Assembly: GCA_027886175.1 (NCBI GenBank)
Contig: JAJNNQ010000006.1
Span: 9,424,001 to 9,488,000 of the forward strand
Source: Phylloscopus collybita
Lineage: Eukaryota > Chordata > Aves > Passeriformes > Phylloscopidae
Reading direction: 5' to 3'
Length of the DNA stretch: 64,000 nucleotides
Shown here: positions 33,490 to 45,519 of the stretch, piece after piece
Layout of the letters: each line of letters starts with the position of its first letter
How positions within the stretch are numbered: position 1 is the first letter of the stretch
Position numbers and translations under genes: made by a program
The notes under the pieces: model-generated
What the model saw: only the letters and a program-made list of their open reading frames with translations
What the model was told of the DNA's origin: nothing
Database searches by the model: none

Positions 33490-36313
33490 ATTCAAATTAA
33501 GAAAATAAATGTTGCAAATGTATTTCTGATTTTTTTTTAAGTATCCAAGTGTAGTTCACTCAGTGTGACCCCAAAATACTTAGTGCAGAATCAAAAAAAT
33601 TATCTGTGTAGTTTCATGCCAAATTAATCCACCTGGACCAATTAACCCAGAAAAGGCTTCCAGACTCAGCAATGTAATATCAACAGAAATAAATTCATAA
33701 AAGAGTAAAAGGTTGAGTGAAGAAAACTTCTTAGAAAAATCAGAAGAGAATTAGGAATTATTATAAAAAAGCCTGAGATCAAAGATCTTACAGATAAGTT
33801 TTCATCAGAGTTCAAGATAACAAAAATTATTTTATAATACTTATAATTCACTGACGCACTGAAAAAAAGTTGGCAAAATACTATAACTCTGTTGAAACCT
33901 TTATTTTTTTTTTTATTATTATTTTGGTTTTGAGAGGGGAGGAAGAACAATTTCTGTTCAATTTTCTGGTATTTCCATTGGCTGAAATTAATTGGAACGC
34001 TTGTATCCCTGAACAACTGCAATTGTAGTAAAGCACAGTACACAAAATATTTGATTACTGGAACAAGAACTTTACACTTATACAAGTGTGGACTTCTGTT
34101 GCTTACTGGAATCCCATCTCCTTTCATTTTTTAGCTGTTGAAATGATGACAAAACGGAAACATGGAAAATTAAAAATCTCTTGTGTTTTCCTTGAAGAAA
34201 CTTGAAACTTAATTAAATTTTCATACTAGTAAAAACAGCATCTGAAGTAGTTGATAAATTATCCACTAGAGCCCAAGTTGTGTGAAAACAAGCAGACCAA
34301 ATACAGGCCAAATCATCTGGACCAGTTATGAAGCAGTACTTTGTGGCATGTGCAAAAACTGGAGGGAGCAGGTTCTAGGTTCATGCTGCATAACTGTTAA
34401 TGCATAAATTGAATGGTGTTTTCAAATATCATTTTTTTCAAATATCCTTTTCCTTTTTCACTTTTCCTTCTCTCTCTTTTTTACTCTCTCTCAAAAAAGT
34501 TCCCAAGTATTAGTATACTGTAGATTTTCCATTTTTAGTATCAGCAACCTCACATTTATTGTTGTTCACACTGTTCGCTGGCAATGTCTATTCTCCTTGC
34601 TTACAAGATAATAATGTAAATACCTTAAAATATATTCCATATTAAAGGTAAATTATGTAAATAGTCCAGATTATATGAGATGGAATAGAAATTGAAGCTC
34701 AGAATATAGAATCTTAATATACATCTATCACAACAGCATCGCCAGTATAAGGAGTGCTTCCATGAGTATAGAGGGCAAACATGAGCTGTTAATGTGTTCA
34801 GAAATTCATACTTGTACATTTTTAACTCAAAGAATTGGTGATTTGTATTTGGACTAGCTTCAGAAATGCTTTTTAAAGGAAAATAACTGCAAAAAGTAAT
34901 TTTATTTTATATGTTTTTGTGTGTACACTATACACAGTTGTATCGACTTTTTTTTTTTTTTAATTGAAATAGCATTTCATATGAAAGAAAGCAGAACTTA
35001 TTACTGTCTTTTCCCAGGCTCATTATAATCCTAGTCATAATGGTATCATCCACACACAGAATTAATGGGGCTAAATCTTCATTTCATCAAGATTTTCAAG
35101 TGCACTAATTTGCATGATGCAAGAATAGTAACAGTAATCTCCTTTCCTCAGGCAGATTCATCAGTATTTGGGACTTTGCAAGTGAAACCAAAAAAGAACA
35201 AGACAGAGTAAAGGAGACAAACAGTTCTACTATAATTCAATCTTAATAAGAAATTGTGAATTCTTAATAAAGTCTTTTCCAGTCTATTCTCTATGTCTGT
35301 GGAGCATACTAGAAATTAAAATTGTATTTTCAATGATTTGTTCCAGTATGTTTCCTTTAATAGAAATTAAATAGTAATTTAGTATCCAAAGTTCATAGCA
35401 AATATTCAGTGACAGATAACTGATAGCTCCATGCTGAAGGATGGAAGGATGGCTAGATGGAACTAGATGGCTGAATGTGCCACTCATGATGGAAATCATT
35501 ACAGTTTTTTTGTAATATAGTGAGCTTGATAATATCTCACAGTTCATAGATGTAGTTATAAGCAAGGAAATTCAGATGTAATAGCTTTTGAGATGATCTG
35601 AAGCTGTCCATTTCACAGCATTTTTGTAATTTAGATTTAATTAGGTCTTGCTCTGCTGAAATTTCATTCAGGACAAGTAGACACCAAAATGGAGTTTGGT
35701 GGAAGTCAGCATTTTGGTTTGGTTTTAAGACTGCAGCATCTTTGCCACAGTTTTCCTAAATAAACTAAACATAGTTTAATTGAATATATTTATGTAGGAT
35801 CACTGTTCTTCGGAGAGGTATGAAATATTTTAAAATCTTGTATAAGTGCTTCACCCTAGGAGATTTAATGGAACTTTTAATGTAACAAGTAATTGTAATC
35901 CGTTGCAGAGAACCCTACAGAGGAATTGAGGAGATTTGGTTCTCTGAAACCAAAAGTCCTCATGAATGTGCTGCCTGGTCATTCAGACAGTATTTTATGC
36001 CTTTTAATCCCTGATGACTTGCATTAAATATTCTAAGGAAAAGAAGGAGCACATAAAGGAAATTAAAAATTCATCTTTATTATTTTTATTCAAGACTTCT
36101 AGATGCTAATATATAATTATGGTGCCCCATTAATCAGAGGATATGACTTTGTTTTTATCTAATAAAATATTATCACATTGAATTAGAAGTATTCAATGAA
36201 TTACAAAATAGACAGCTGTAGGTAAAACATTAAAAATGATTATTAGAAAATATTTGTAAAAACTGTTTCATTCTAATTACTAGAAGTATTAAAAAAATCT
36301 GTTTCGTACACTC

Positions 36314-36345
<32 letters not shown>

Positions 36346-37670
36346 GGTAGAGCTAAAAATGGGACTTTTGATCTAAACCTTTTGATTTGTATACTGTTAA
36401 AGAAACTTGTTGACTTAGCTCTGAAACAAAGCTCTCCTTTGTTTGGCATGTCTCTGTAGAATATTTTAATACAGAATAATATTGCTTCTGTGAAAGACCT
36501 CCCCTCATTCTAATTGTTTGAGATTTTCACGTTTTTCTTTGATGGTTCTTTGTTTTTTAGTTCCATTTACTGCACTATGGTTTCTAGGGGTTATGAAAAC
36601 TCTAATTTGATACTTTTTTAAGTTTATTAATTTCTGCTTTTGAGAATAAAACTTTTAGGTCACAGAATTGTCTCATGCTCTGTTTCTCCCAATCTTGTGA
36701 TGACATATCAATAAAATTCATGTTTCCAGACTGATAAAAATGTGTTGTTAGAAACCAATATTTCCTGGTACATGGTACACTTCTGGAAAGTGTAGTTTTC
36801 AAGTGCCATTGGCACTAGACAGAAAAGATGAAATTGGAAGAATTTCACATCATTTTGACCTTTTCAGCTTTTCAACCCTGTTCCAGAAGCTCTTGCACAC
36901 TTTTACTTTGCAATCAAAAATCAAATTTCCATATTTCAAAACACACTTCTGCACCTCTAACAAAGCCAGTGCAACATATCAGATCCTTTGCATTAAAAGA
37001 ATTAAAAAACCCCAAAGCAGTAAAAATAATATTATTCTGTTGACTCAAGACGAGAAATTGGGGTAGGTGAAGTGGGGAGGAAGTCTAGTTAATATGTTCT
37101 AGAAGGTGCAGTCAGAGAACAGTGCTTGTGTCATCTAGTCAGAATATTTTTTTGCTGGCCACAGTTTTCTTCCTTGAAAAAAATACAATAATCAATCAGA
37201 ACACGGCATACATTAAGCACGTACAGAACAAACATTTCTTTAATTTTAATAGAACCTGAAGATTATTTGAAGAATGTTCTGAGGGCTCATTTCTTTTTAA
37301 AAAGATGAGAAATTTACTTAACAGAGAAATTTTCTTTGTTCAACATACAAGAGGAACATTTTGAGTATATTTAGGTGAAAATTGAATTTTTAAATCTAAA
37401 GAGAATAGTATAGGAATAAGAATGAAACCATCTCTATGACAACTTAAGTCTTACTTGATCTTCCTAGCTATCTTTTGCAAATGCATAAAAATGTAGTCCA
37501 CAGACTGTTCAATGTTCACAAAAATCAATTGCCAAATAAAGCAGTTCTTCAACAACTTAAGGTCCACAAATAATTTACTTAATTTATACATAGCAAATAA
37601 AAAAAACCCTCATTCAAAAGCGCCTTCTGAAAATGTTTTTTGAAAGCCTTTACTTCCCTCTGGAGGCAAA
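33490..37670. other. AT-rich DNA, no recognised gene
   Basis: About 4.2 kb without a supported gene. The 153-codon antisense frame at 33666-34127 is rich in Ile, Leu, Phe, Asn and Lys, has no motif and is interrupted by a poly-Asn/Lys stretch from an A/T repeat. It is best explained as chance. A poly-T run of about 29 bases lies at 36317-36345. Confidence 0.5.
36317..36345. repeat. Poly-T run
   Basis: About 28 consecutive T. It might be the poly-A tail of an antisense retroposed sequence, but the sequence on either side is not recognisable as a transcript copy. Confidence 0.9.
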
Positions 37671-37672
37671 AT

Positions 37673-37813
37673 GGAAAAACCTTTTAAATAAATAGGTATT
37701 AAATTTACATTTCTGTAATCACAAGACTAGTAAAGCATGGAACCAGTGCCTCATTTACAGTTTATGTATTACCTTTATTTGGTAACTCCCAAACCCAACA
37801 TCCCAAAAATCAT
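37673..37813. repeat. Unidentified dispersed repeat, copy 2
   Basis: About 141 bp in the same orientation as 13584-13722 and about 90% identical by eye, with a few substitutions and a 1-2 bp indel near the start. The match ends at CCCAAAAATCATG. Outside these limits the two loci do not resemble each other. Confidence 0.85.
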
Positions 37814-37814
37814 G

Positions 37815-38255
37815 AATATTCTGGAAGCATTTGGTTCTCAGAGCTCCAAGTCCAGAGTCATGCATATTGGCCTTCCACACACACATCCTGATTACACTAT
37901 GGCATGTGAAATGACATAACTGTTAGTATATAAACACATCTGTTCCTAAAGCTCATTTGAATGTAAGGGAGGTTTAGAAATCCAGACCTCCTTGTAGATA
38001 TTACCTCAAGATTCTGAATCTAAATATGACACACTCTTTGTTGCTGAGTTAGTACAACAAGATCCAGTCCTTAAACATAGGAATCTTATGAAATTTTAGG
38101 CTTCATGGAGTAACCTGGCTCCATTCCAGTTAACATTCCAGAAAGAAACATACATCATATATGACCTACAATACAGTCCACAAGATGCGTTCACAATGGA
38201 AACTGTTTAACTGTTTTGGTATGATAAAGTCACACAGCCATTGAATGAAGTGAAG
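37815..38255. other. AT-rich DNA, no recognised gene
   Basis: No supported feature between the dispersed repeat and the antisense CR1. Confidence 0.5.
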
Positions 38256-38261
38256 GTAAGA

Positions 38262-38515
38262 GAATCATAAAATATCCTGAATTGGAAGAGACCCACAGGG
38301 ATCATTGAAGTTCAGCTCCTGGCTCTGCATGTGACCACTCCAAGAGTCACACCACATGCCCCAGAGTGTTGTCCAAGCACTCTGTGAACTCTGTCAGTCT
38401 TGGTGCGGTGACCACTTCCCTGAGGATTCATTTTCACTGCCCAACCAGCCTCTGGGTGAGGAACATTTTCAAAAACCTAACACAAACCTCCTCTGACACG
38501 GTCTCAGAGGTTACC
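38262..38515 (-). mobile_element. CR1 LINE 3' end, antisense
   Basis: The left side is the CR1 tail complement (GAATCATAAAATATCCTGAA, TTGGAAGAGACCCACAGGGA). It is followed by GTCCAAGCACTCTGTGAACTCTGTCAG, GGTGCGGTGACCACTTCCCT and GCCCAACCAGCCTCTGG in CR1 order. Similarity fades after CTCCTCTGACACGG at about 38500. It is a typical 5'-truncated insertion; the nearby 91-codon sense frame is not a gene. Confidence 0.88.
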
Positions 38516-38519
38516 TTTC

Positions 38520-39925
38520 TACAAGAGATACTGCAGGAAACAATATGCACACTAGTTTGTTCATGCAATATTCATAAGACTCTCTCCCCCTCTACTCACA
38601 ATATTTTATATCTACTTTTTAAAATTGCATACAATACGTAGAGAAATAGCAAATTGGTAGCATCTAGTAGCACAATCAGGCTAGTTTTCTTTGGGCAAAA
38701 TGAAATGTCATTGCACCCCAAGCTGGAGCATAACTTTTACATGCATTTCTTCAAAGCAATAAGCTGTTAACAGCCATTTCTGAAAGATTTAATAAGATAT
38801 TACAGATTTTCCACATTGTTGATTCTAAATACAATAATTAGACTCAGTTACAATAAGCTTGTAATAAAACTAGAAAGACACAGAGGCATTTAGGAAAATG
38901 CTACAGCATTTCAACTGACAAAAAACTGAAATAATCAACATAGGTAAAATGCACAGAGAATATCCAGAACTGGAAGGAACTCATAAGATTTCACTGAGTG
39001 ACTGAGCCAGAATACATTTAACAGAAAAAGATAAAAAGATAAAAAATAATAATTAAAAAAAAAAAAAAGTGTTGTCTTTATAATTTCACTTCATATACTG
39101 CAGGATATTTTCACCAGGAGTCTTCTCTATTAAACACTGAAGAGGTAGAACTTCCTTACTTTTCCACTCTGCTATTTAGTTCCAGATTAGTACTACCACA
39201 GTCTCCTCTAAAGTGCACATTCTATCTGTGACAGCTGGCTATCAGTGGCTCATAGAATCTCACTCAGAACTCCAGGCTGGAGTTCATGAATGTCTCATTG
39301 ATCTAAAATATCTGGATTGTTATATTTCAGGTCACAGTGAAAGAATTTTTTGTCTTCATCATCACTCAAGACTCTATCATTGTGACTAATAGAAATGATG
39401 ATTGGTATGGATAAAGACCACATTAAAAAAAAAAAAAAAAGTCCTGTTCTTTTTAACTGGTGTGTATTAAAACTCATGATGACTCAAGAAAGTTCTTCAA
39501 GGACACCCTAAGGGCATGCATGATTTAGTATAAATTACCAATCAATTTTTGGGCTCTTAGGTGCAAACAAGAAACAGTGGAATGCCAAGGTGATAAGAAG
39601 TCCTAGGATCCTCTAAGCAGGAATAGAATGCTTTTACTGAAAAAGTATGAAAGCTGATACACCAGCAACAGTAGCACCAGATAAGGTTACTTCCTGCATA
39701 GAACTGCATGAGTATTTCATAAAAATATTGCTGAATAAACTCAGATTGTACAAGGTTTCTCACACATCCTTGGCTGAATCACTGAATGTCACAATAATTT
39801 CCTATTGTGAGGAGCTCATAATCGTGACAATAATTTCTGTCATATGTATAAAAATTTTCAACTGTTTCTATAAAGAAGGAAACAAGGAGTTTGAATCCTA
39901 ACAGATTTATCTAATGTAAAATATT
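38520..39925. other. AT-rich DNA, no recognised gene
   Basis: No gene or transposon recognised. A runs of about 15-17 bases occur at 39054-39068 and 39424-39440. Confidence 0.5.
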
Positions 39926-39935
39926 AACCATGAAT

Positions 39936-40701
39936 TGTGGGAGACCAGAGCATTCCTTTGGATACCCTGGACAGACAGAAACCTGAACAACAAGGTTTGC
40001 AACCTGTACAGGGCGGTCGGGGATCTGTACTGGGGGGTTGCAGGCACTGGCACAGAGCCCAGGAAGGCAAGGGCTTTGAGTTTAGTCCATGGGAAAAACT
40101 TCTAACACTCAGAGAGGAAGAATTACAAGCCACAAAAGGTAATAGTCAGGTAGCTTTCACATTTAGGTTTTTAGAATAGGGGTGAATGAGGACAAGATGG
40201 AGGATTCTGGGCAGTGCCCTGGGGTCCTCATCTTCTTTGTCTCCATCTTCTGCAGTGACGGTGGCACAAAGTAGCTCTTAGGAGATTGGGTCAGAGTAGA
40301 AATGACCTGTTAATATAGAATGTATATATATAGAATGGTATGAAATTGTAAATAATAGACATGTAATAATCTGTATAAAAGACAACGAGCCTCCATCAGA
40401 GGAGGAGTCTTTGCCTGATGCCTGTGCTCTGAGGACCTCGGCCGGGCTCAGAGCAGAAAGAAATGGTAAGAAATAGTAAACAATGTGAGAAACCTTGAAA
40501 ACTGAACATCTGAAGACTCCATGTTGTTTTTGCATCTGGCTTGGGGCTTTTCAGAGGACAAAGGACTCTAAACCATCCTAATCTCAGGAACCAGCCAAAC
40601 CCGAGAATGAATAAATTAATCTTAGTGCTTTTTCCTACTTTCCTTCATTTGTGGTCTATTTCACCAGTTTTTTGGTTTTTTTTTCTTCGTGACAGTCCAG
40701 T
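39936..40701 (+). mobile_element. Probable ERV solo LTR
   Basis: About 766 bp that is GC-richer than its surroundings and has LTR architecture. It starts TGTGGGAGACCAGAGC, has a TATA box TATAAAAG at 40374 and an AATAAA at 40610, and ends in a T-rich stretch and CGTGACAGTCC. The 6-mer ATGAAT is found on both sides (39930-39935 and 40702-40707), fitting ERVK-type duplication. However, the base pair before the right copy is GT rather than the expected CA, so the right edge may be off by a few bases. The similar TGTGG start links it loosely with the LTRs at 20478 and 30914. The frames at 39924, 39937 and 40278 are not genes. Confidence 0.68.
40374..40381 (+). promoter_or_regulatory. TATA box of the LTR at 39936
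   Basis: TATAAAAG, preceded by CTG and followed by ACAACGAGCC. It lies about 235 bp upstream of the AATAAA at 40610. Confidence 0.65.
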
Positions 40702-41288
40702 ATGAATTAGTAGCTAAAGAAACATGAAAAGTTCAATATCATACCTTAATATCAACAGTTTGCAACAGTCTTTCTGATTCCTTGTATGTGTCACTCTTCC
40801 AAGACCTAGTAATACAGAGTTTTTAGCTGCTGGTGTGAATTTCTAATTTCTGTAGCCAAGGCTTTTTTTATCTTTGAATTTTGACCATGATTTTAAACAA
40901 TGATATTATCAATACTGGAAAAGGTCCTAATAAGAAGAATCCCAGTTATCTTTGAATTAAGCAAGAGAAGCAAGAATACACAGACTCAGTTGCACACAGC
41001 ACAAAACCACATCTCCTAGCCACAACTTTATTAAGTGAATAAGGTGAACCTCACCACTCACCACCATTTTTTATTGCTAGTGCAAAGCAATGTTTATCTA
41101 ATATTCTTCTTATCATTATGACTATTCCATACATCATTTGCATATGTAATTCCAAAATGGAAAATGATGACTCTGATAGTAATTACACCTAACATATAGA
41201 ATATAGTTAAATAATTTTAATTTACTTTATAATAACTTCCAAGATATTTTATGTTGCACATTTAGATCTAAACACCTCACATTAACAC

Positions 41289-41340
41289 CGTTAATAGATA
41301 GAAAAATATTCTATCTACGTTAATAGATAGAAAAATATTT
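41289..41340. repeat. 29-bp tandem duplication
   Basis: The 22-mer beginning CGTTAATAGATAGAAAAATA occurs at 41289 and again at 41318 with no change. The spacer (CTATCTA) is complementary to TAGATAG in the unit, so each unit can also fold back. Confidence 0.9.
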
Positions 41341-41856
41341 CCTCAAGGTCAGGGCAAAACAATAACTCCTTTGAGTGAAATGAATTCATTTCAAGCAGTC
41401 ATAATCATTATTTTTCTTACTGTAACTAACTAGAATGGTTGACTGGTGTATCTGATAAAGTTTGACCTATTTCTGGAGAGGGAGCTGGAAAAAAAAAACA
41501 CAGTGGAAGTTTCATGATTCACTGCACACTGACACAACCATCTGCTGAAAGATACAATGGCTGAGTTATATTCCAAATGAGCACCTACACCACACCTGGG
41601 ACCCTTTTTGAATTATCTTTTTTCAGTGAGAAGTTGCAATCTCATGGTGACGCTCATTTGAAATAGATGTGGCATCATAGAAACCAGTAAGGGTGCAAGG
41701 CTGGAGAAAAAAAAAAAAATTCCTCTCAACCTAAATTCTTCTGGTTAATAAGCAAGCAATATGTTTTGGGTTTATATTTGGGCTTATATTAATAAAGTTA
41801 GTATTATGCATCCTTATTTGTACAAAATAATAAGGTTTTCAGACTGGATCTGTAGT

Positions 41857-41905
41857 AGCTAAGTAAGTAAATAAGTAGCTAAGTAGCTAAGTAAATAAGT
41901 AAATT
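41857..41905. repeat. AAGT/AGCT tetranucleotide-type repeat
   Basis: Interleaved AAGTAGCT and AAGTAAAT units, about 45 bp. Confidence 0.85.
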
Positions 41906-44900
41906 CCAATGTAAGTGTACTGATTCTATGACATTTTTAAATTATGCCCCATGTGAATATTTGTTTAAATAATGGTTTTATTTACATTACCATGTATGTT
42001 GTGGTCCTGATATTCTGTAGGGGCATAAGTCTTCATGTCTGGAAGTGGTTTTGGGTTTAGCTTCAAACATAACAAGGCAATGTCATGTCATAGTGCTAAA
42101 AAATAGATAACACCAGAGATGCAGATCCAGAACACCTTCCCATAGATGTAACTACATATGTAAAAGATTTTAATCTCTTCTGTATCATATAAATCTGTAT
42201 GCTGTTAACTTTATCTGAGTTAAAGAACTTTAGGAAACCCCTTTAGCAATGCTAGATTAATTTAATAAAGAAAATATAGATAAAAGAAGATTTTATTTTT
42301 TTAATATCTGGCAATACCAGCAACTTGAGCTTCCCAGTCACGTAGATAATAAGACATTTCCCTATTTCCACTTTGAGTTCTCCAGGGTTTGACTAAGGAG
42401 TAGGAGGAATAGGCTCATGCCTAATGCTATACCTTCTGTAGTTTTAACAGTAGAATAGTCTTCCTTTTGTTAAAAAATTAAGGCCTTGTGATTGCAAAAG
42501 TTAAATTTTCAGTCAAGTACAATATTAAAACTACCAGTGAACTGTGATGTGAAGCTACTGTATGAAAGTTGTAGACAGATTAAGATATTTGGATTCTGAA
42601 TTTAGAGTAGAGATAGAATACAGTTCTAAAGAGATCAGCAAATAACTATTGGGTTTTATTGAGTCTAGGGTTTCTTACTCTTTTTATTGGTGGTAGTGAT
42701 GAGTGAATTCCCCTTTAGTAGGGCTGCAGGTTTCCCTTAGATTTATAAGTATGCAGCTGTAAGGAGCACAGTCTACCAGGTGAGTCATACTTAGACTAAT
42801 TTGAGAAATTCTTCCTATCAATAATGGGGGTTTTTTCTGATTGTTTTTAAATGTATTAATTCCATTTTAAGATGTAAATATATTTTATTTAATGCATGTT
42901 AATCCATTTTTGTTCTTTTTAATAAGCTTTAGAACTGCTGCCTCCATCTGCCTTGAGTACACATTTAGTTGCCTGCCTTATTAGGAGTCATATCACTTAA
43001 TCTGACCCTACCTACCTTCCAAGCTACCCTTAAAGCATGAGTCTTCTGGAGTTATTCTCTTCAGAAATTCAGAATATAAGACTTAGGATAATACTTCACT
43101 TAGTGGCAGAGTTACTTATTCTTGAACAGGAATATTATTTTGAAGCATTGACTATATTGCTACAACAGGCTTCTTGTTTAACAAAATTAGCAAAATTGAC
43201 TGTATGCAAAATAATGTAATGAGAATTTCAGTGATATGTATGTTCAGTAGTTATTACTATGGGACAGTTTCTGCAGAATGTCACATAGATATGTTAATGA
43301 CATTGGTTTCTATTTTTATAATTAAGATTATTTTCCTTCTTAAAAGAATAAATGTGAAATATTTCAATCTCACTAAAGTAATGAATACACAAAACCAAAG
43401 GAATTTAGGTGGAAAAAGATTTGGAATATTGTTTTTAGCACAGCAGAACTGGCAAGTGTACAAATGACTGAGGTATAAACATGCATCATTTTCTGCTATC
43501 AAATACAAAATAAAAACCAAATCCTCTTTCAATATAGCAAGCAGAGTGTTTCTGTATGATATAAAAATATTCTTCTGATCTAGGATGATGCTACAGGGAA
43601 ACATTAGAAGTCCTAAAATATAAAAGAAATATGCACTTTAAAACTTAATGCTTTTAAAACATGTCAACGCATTCAAGTCACCCAGATTTACAGTCACTTT
43701 TTGCCTATAATCATAAGGATCCTTACTACGTTCTGTTACCTTGGTCTTCATTAGTGCCACCAAAAGCCTTAAAGAACTTTTGGATAGGATTATTACAGAA
43801 ATTGAACCTTAATTGGAACTTAATCTCTATAATTATGCATAATTACCCATGTTTATTACTCCTACGATGAGCACATATTTTTCTTTAGATGTAAGGCAAA
43901 ATGAGTTAAAGCTTCTAGAAGCACTGAATAATATGATTTGTATGCACTTCACTGACTTTATTAGCCTGTATGGTTTTAAAATTCAATTAAAAATGTATTT
44001 TCACTCTTTGACTTTGGTAAGGAACATGAATGGAGAAAAGTACAAGTCTTGATGGCAAGTGACAGCGGCTCATTTCTTTTATTTCTTGATACATGGGCCA
44101 AAAAGGATGTAGTAATGTCCTTTGTATGACTTCTTTCCACTCTGAAATCTGCAGATGAACCAGTGTACAAACACAAGGGAAAAGAAGGGTACATTTAATC
44201 CAGTTGTATTATTTTTCAAAGATAAGTATGATTAAATCAGAGCCTCTTAGCCTCAGTCTTTACTTGAGTCTATTTAAACTCCAAGTCATGTTGGTTGTCA
44301 CCCCGGGGAGCAGATTTGTGATAACATGGCACAGTCATTTGTAAAATTACTCTTCATAAGTAATGCAGCTTGCTTGGATGAGTTTCACCATTTGTAAAGA
44401 AACAGCCACATGCTGTGGGTTCTGTTTGTGCATATTAATTTTTCTGAGCTCAATCTTTTAAAATTTGATAGCTGTGTCAGCAATATTTATAGTCAGTGGT
44501 CACGACCATCATCAATTTTGTGAAACCAGTTATGAGGTTATATCCATTTATTTTTACAGTCACAACAACCCTTGCATCTGCCTTGGCGTTACTTACAGAT
44601 ATCATACCCATTGGTGTTCCAGGGATAAAGAAATACTATATCTGTGGAAATACACTGTTATTTTGATTTGGTGGTAATAATTGTCTATGAGGAAAAACTA
44701 ACATATGATCCCAGACTCTTTTACTCAATTCAGTTTTTCTTGTTTAACAAGAAAATACTACAACATTTCTTAAAATTAAATGAATGGTAGCACTAACAAG
44801 GGAAGCAAAGTCACTGTTTTATATGCTCCTACCAAATCAGATACTGATTATCATTGGAAATCCAGGCCTGATTTAGTGTATGTTATGTGTTATAATGAAA

Positions 44901-45043
44901 GATGACAGTAATAAACCTGTATATACAGTTTAATTTTTAATCTATTTTTTAATCTTCTTTCAATTCATTTTCATGAACCAAGTTCCCAAATTAAAGGAAG
45001 GAATCATTTGAATTCAGTTATCTAAACATACCTGTGTCTTATT

Positions 45044-45516
45044 TTGCAGCAACCCTCTTGTTGGAGGGTAGAAACGAGCCAAGACACAGACTTCTTGTTT
45101 ATCACAGCATGAAAAGGGTTCCGGTTTACTCTTCTTTGAAGCTCAGCCATCCTGACTCCAACTATTCACTGCCTCTGGCTGCAGCAAGCTCCTGCTGCAG
45201 GTTTCCCTTGCAGACTTCTGAAGGCTTTTACCTAGCTAGACTGTGGCTGCAGGTTCCAACAACAGATTCTAACTGCAGACCCAGACTGACCTCACAGCAG
45301 TGATTCTCTCGCCCCAGGATCCTTCATGATCTTCTCATCCCCTCTTCCTCAAGCTTCCTCTTCCTTTATGATTCTCCTCACTAGCTAACGACTCTCTTTT
45401 ATCACACTTGTCTTTATTGGATATAGCTGTGACTCATCAGGGGCAAGACTGTATTGGGTAATTAGCACAGCTGTTACTTATCAGGGGCAAGGTCACCTGT
45501 ATTTCCTTCTCCCACA
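45044..45516 (-). mobile_element. ERV LTR, antisense
   Basis: Read on the minus strand, the element starts TGTGGGAGAAGGAAATAC. It has two copies of an AGCTGT(G/T)ACTCATCAGGGG-like module (complement of 45425-45500). A TATA-like/poly-A-like block follows (GCTATATCCAATAAAG, complement of about 45412-45427), then a GC-richer U5. It ends in a hairpin-like CCCTC TTGTT GGAGGG and TTTTGCAGCAACCC region near the left edge. This layout and wording match a passerine LTR family. No target duplication is evident, so the edges are approximate. The 89-codon frame at 45034 is a shadow. Confidence 0.65.
45425..45492 (-). repeat. Duplicated U3 module in the antisense LTR
   Basis: AGCTGTGACTCATCAGGGGC at 45425 is repeated at 45469 with two changes, period 44 bp. 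The first copy contains a consensus AP-1 site (TGACTCA, 45430-45436), and the second has TTACTTA in its place. Duplicated U3 modules are typical retroviral enhancers. Confidence 0.8.
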
Positions 45517-45519
45517 TTC

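Larger units (their letters stand above)
40705..45040. other. AT-rich DNA, no recognised gene
   Basis: About 4.3 kb without a supported gene. Small repeats at 41289 and 41857 are listed separately. The part at about 44270-44560 has a more even composition than its surroundings and could be a conserved element, but nothing in it is diagnostic. Confidence 0.5.

Noticed and set aside
33666..34127. 153-codon open frame on the minus strand
   Set aside because: Rich in Ile, Leu, Phe, Asn and Lys, contains an A/T-repeat-derived Asn/Lys run, no domain and no splice context. Long frames like this are expected by chance in AT-rich DNA.
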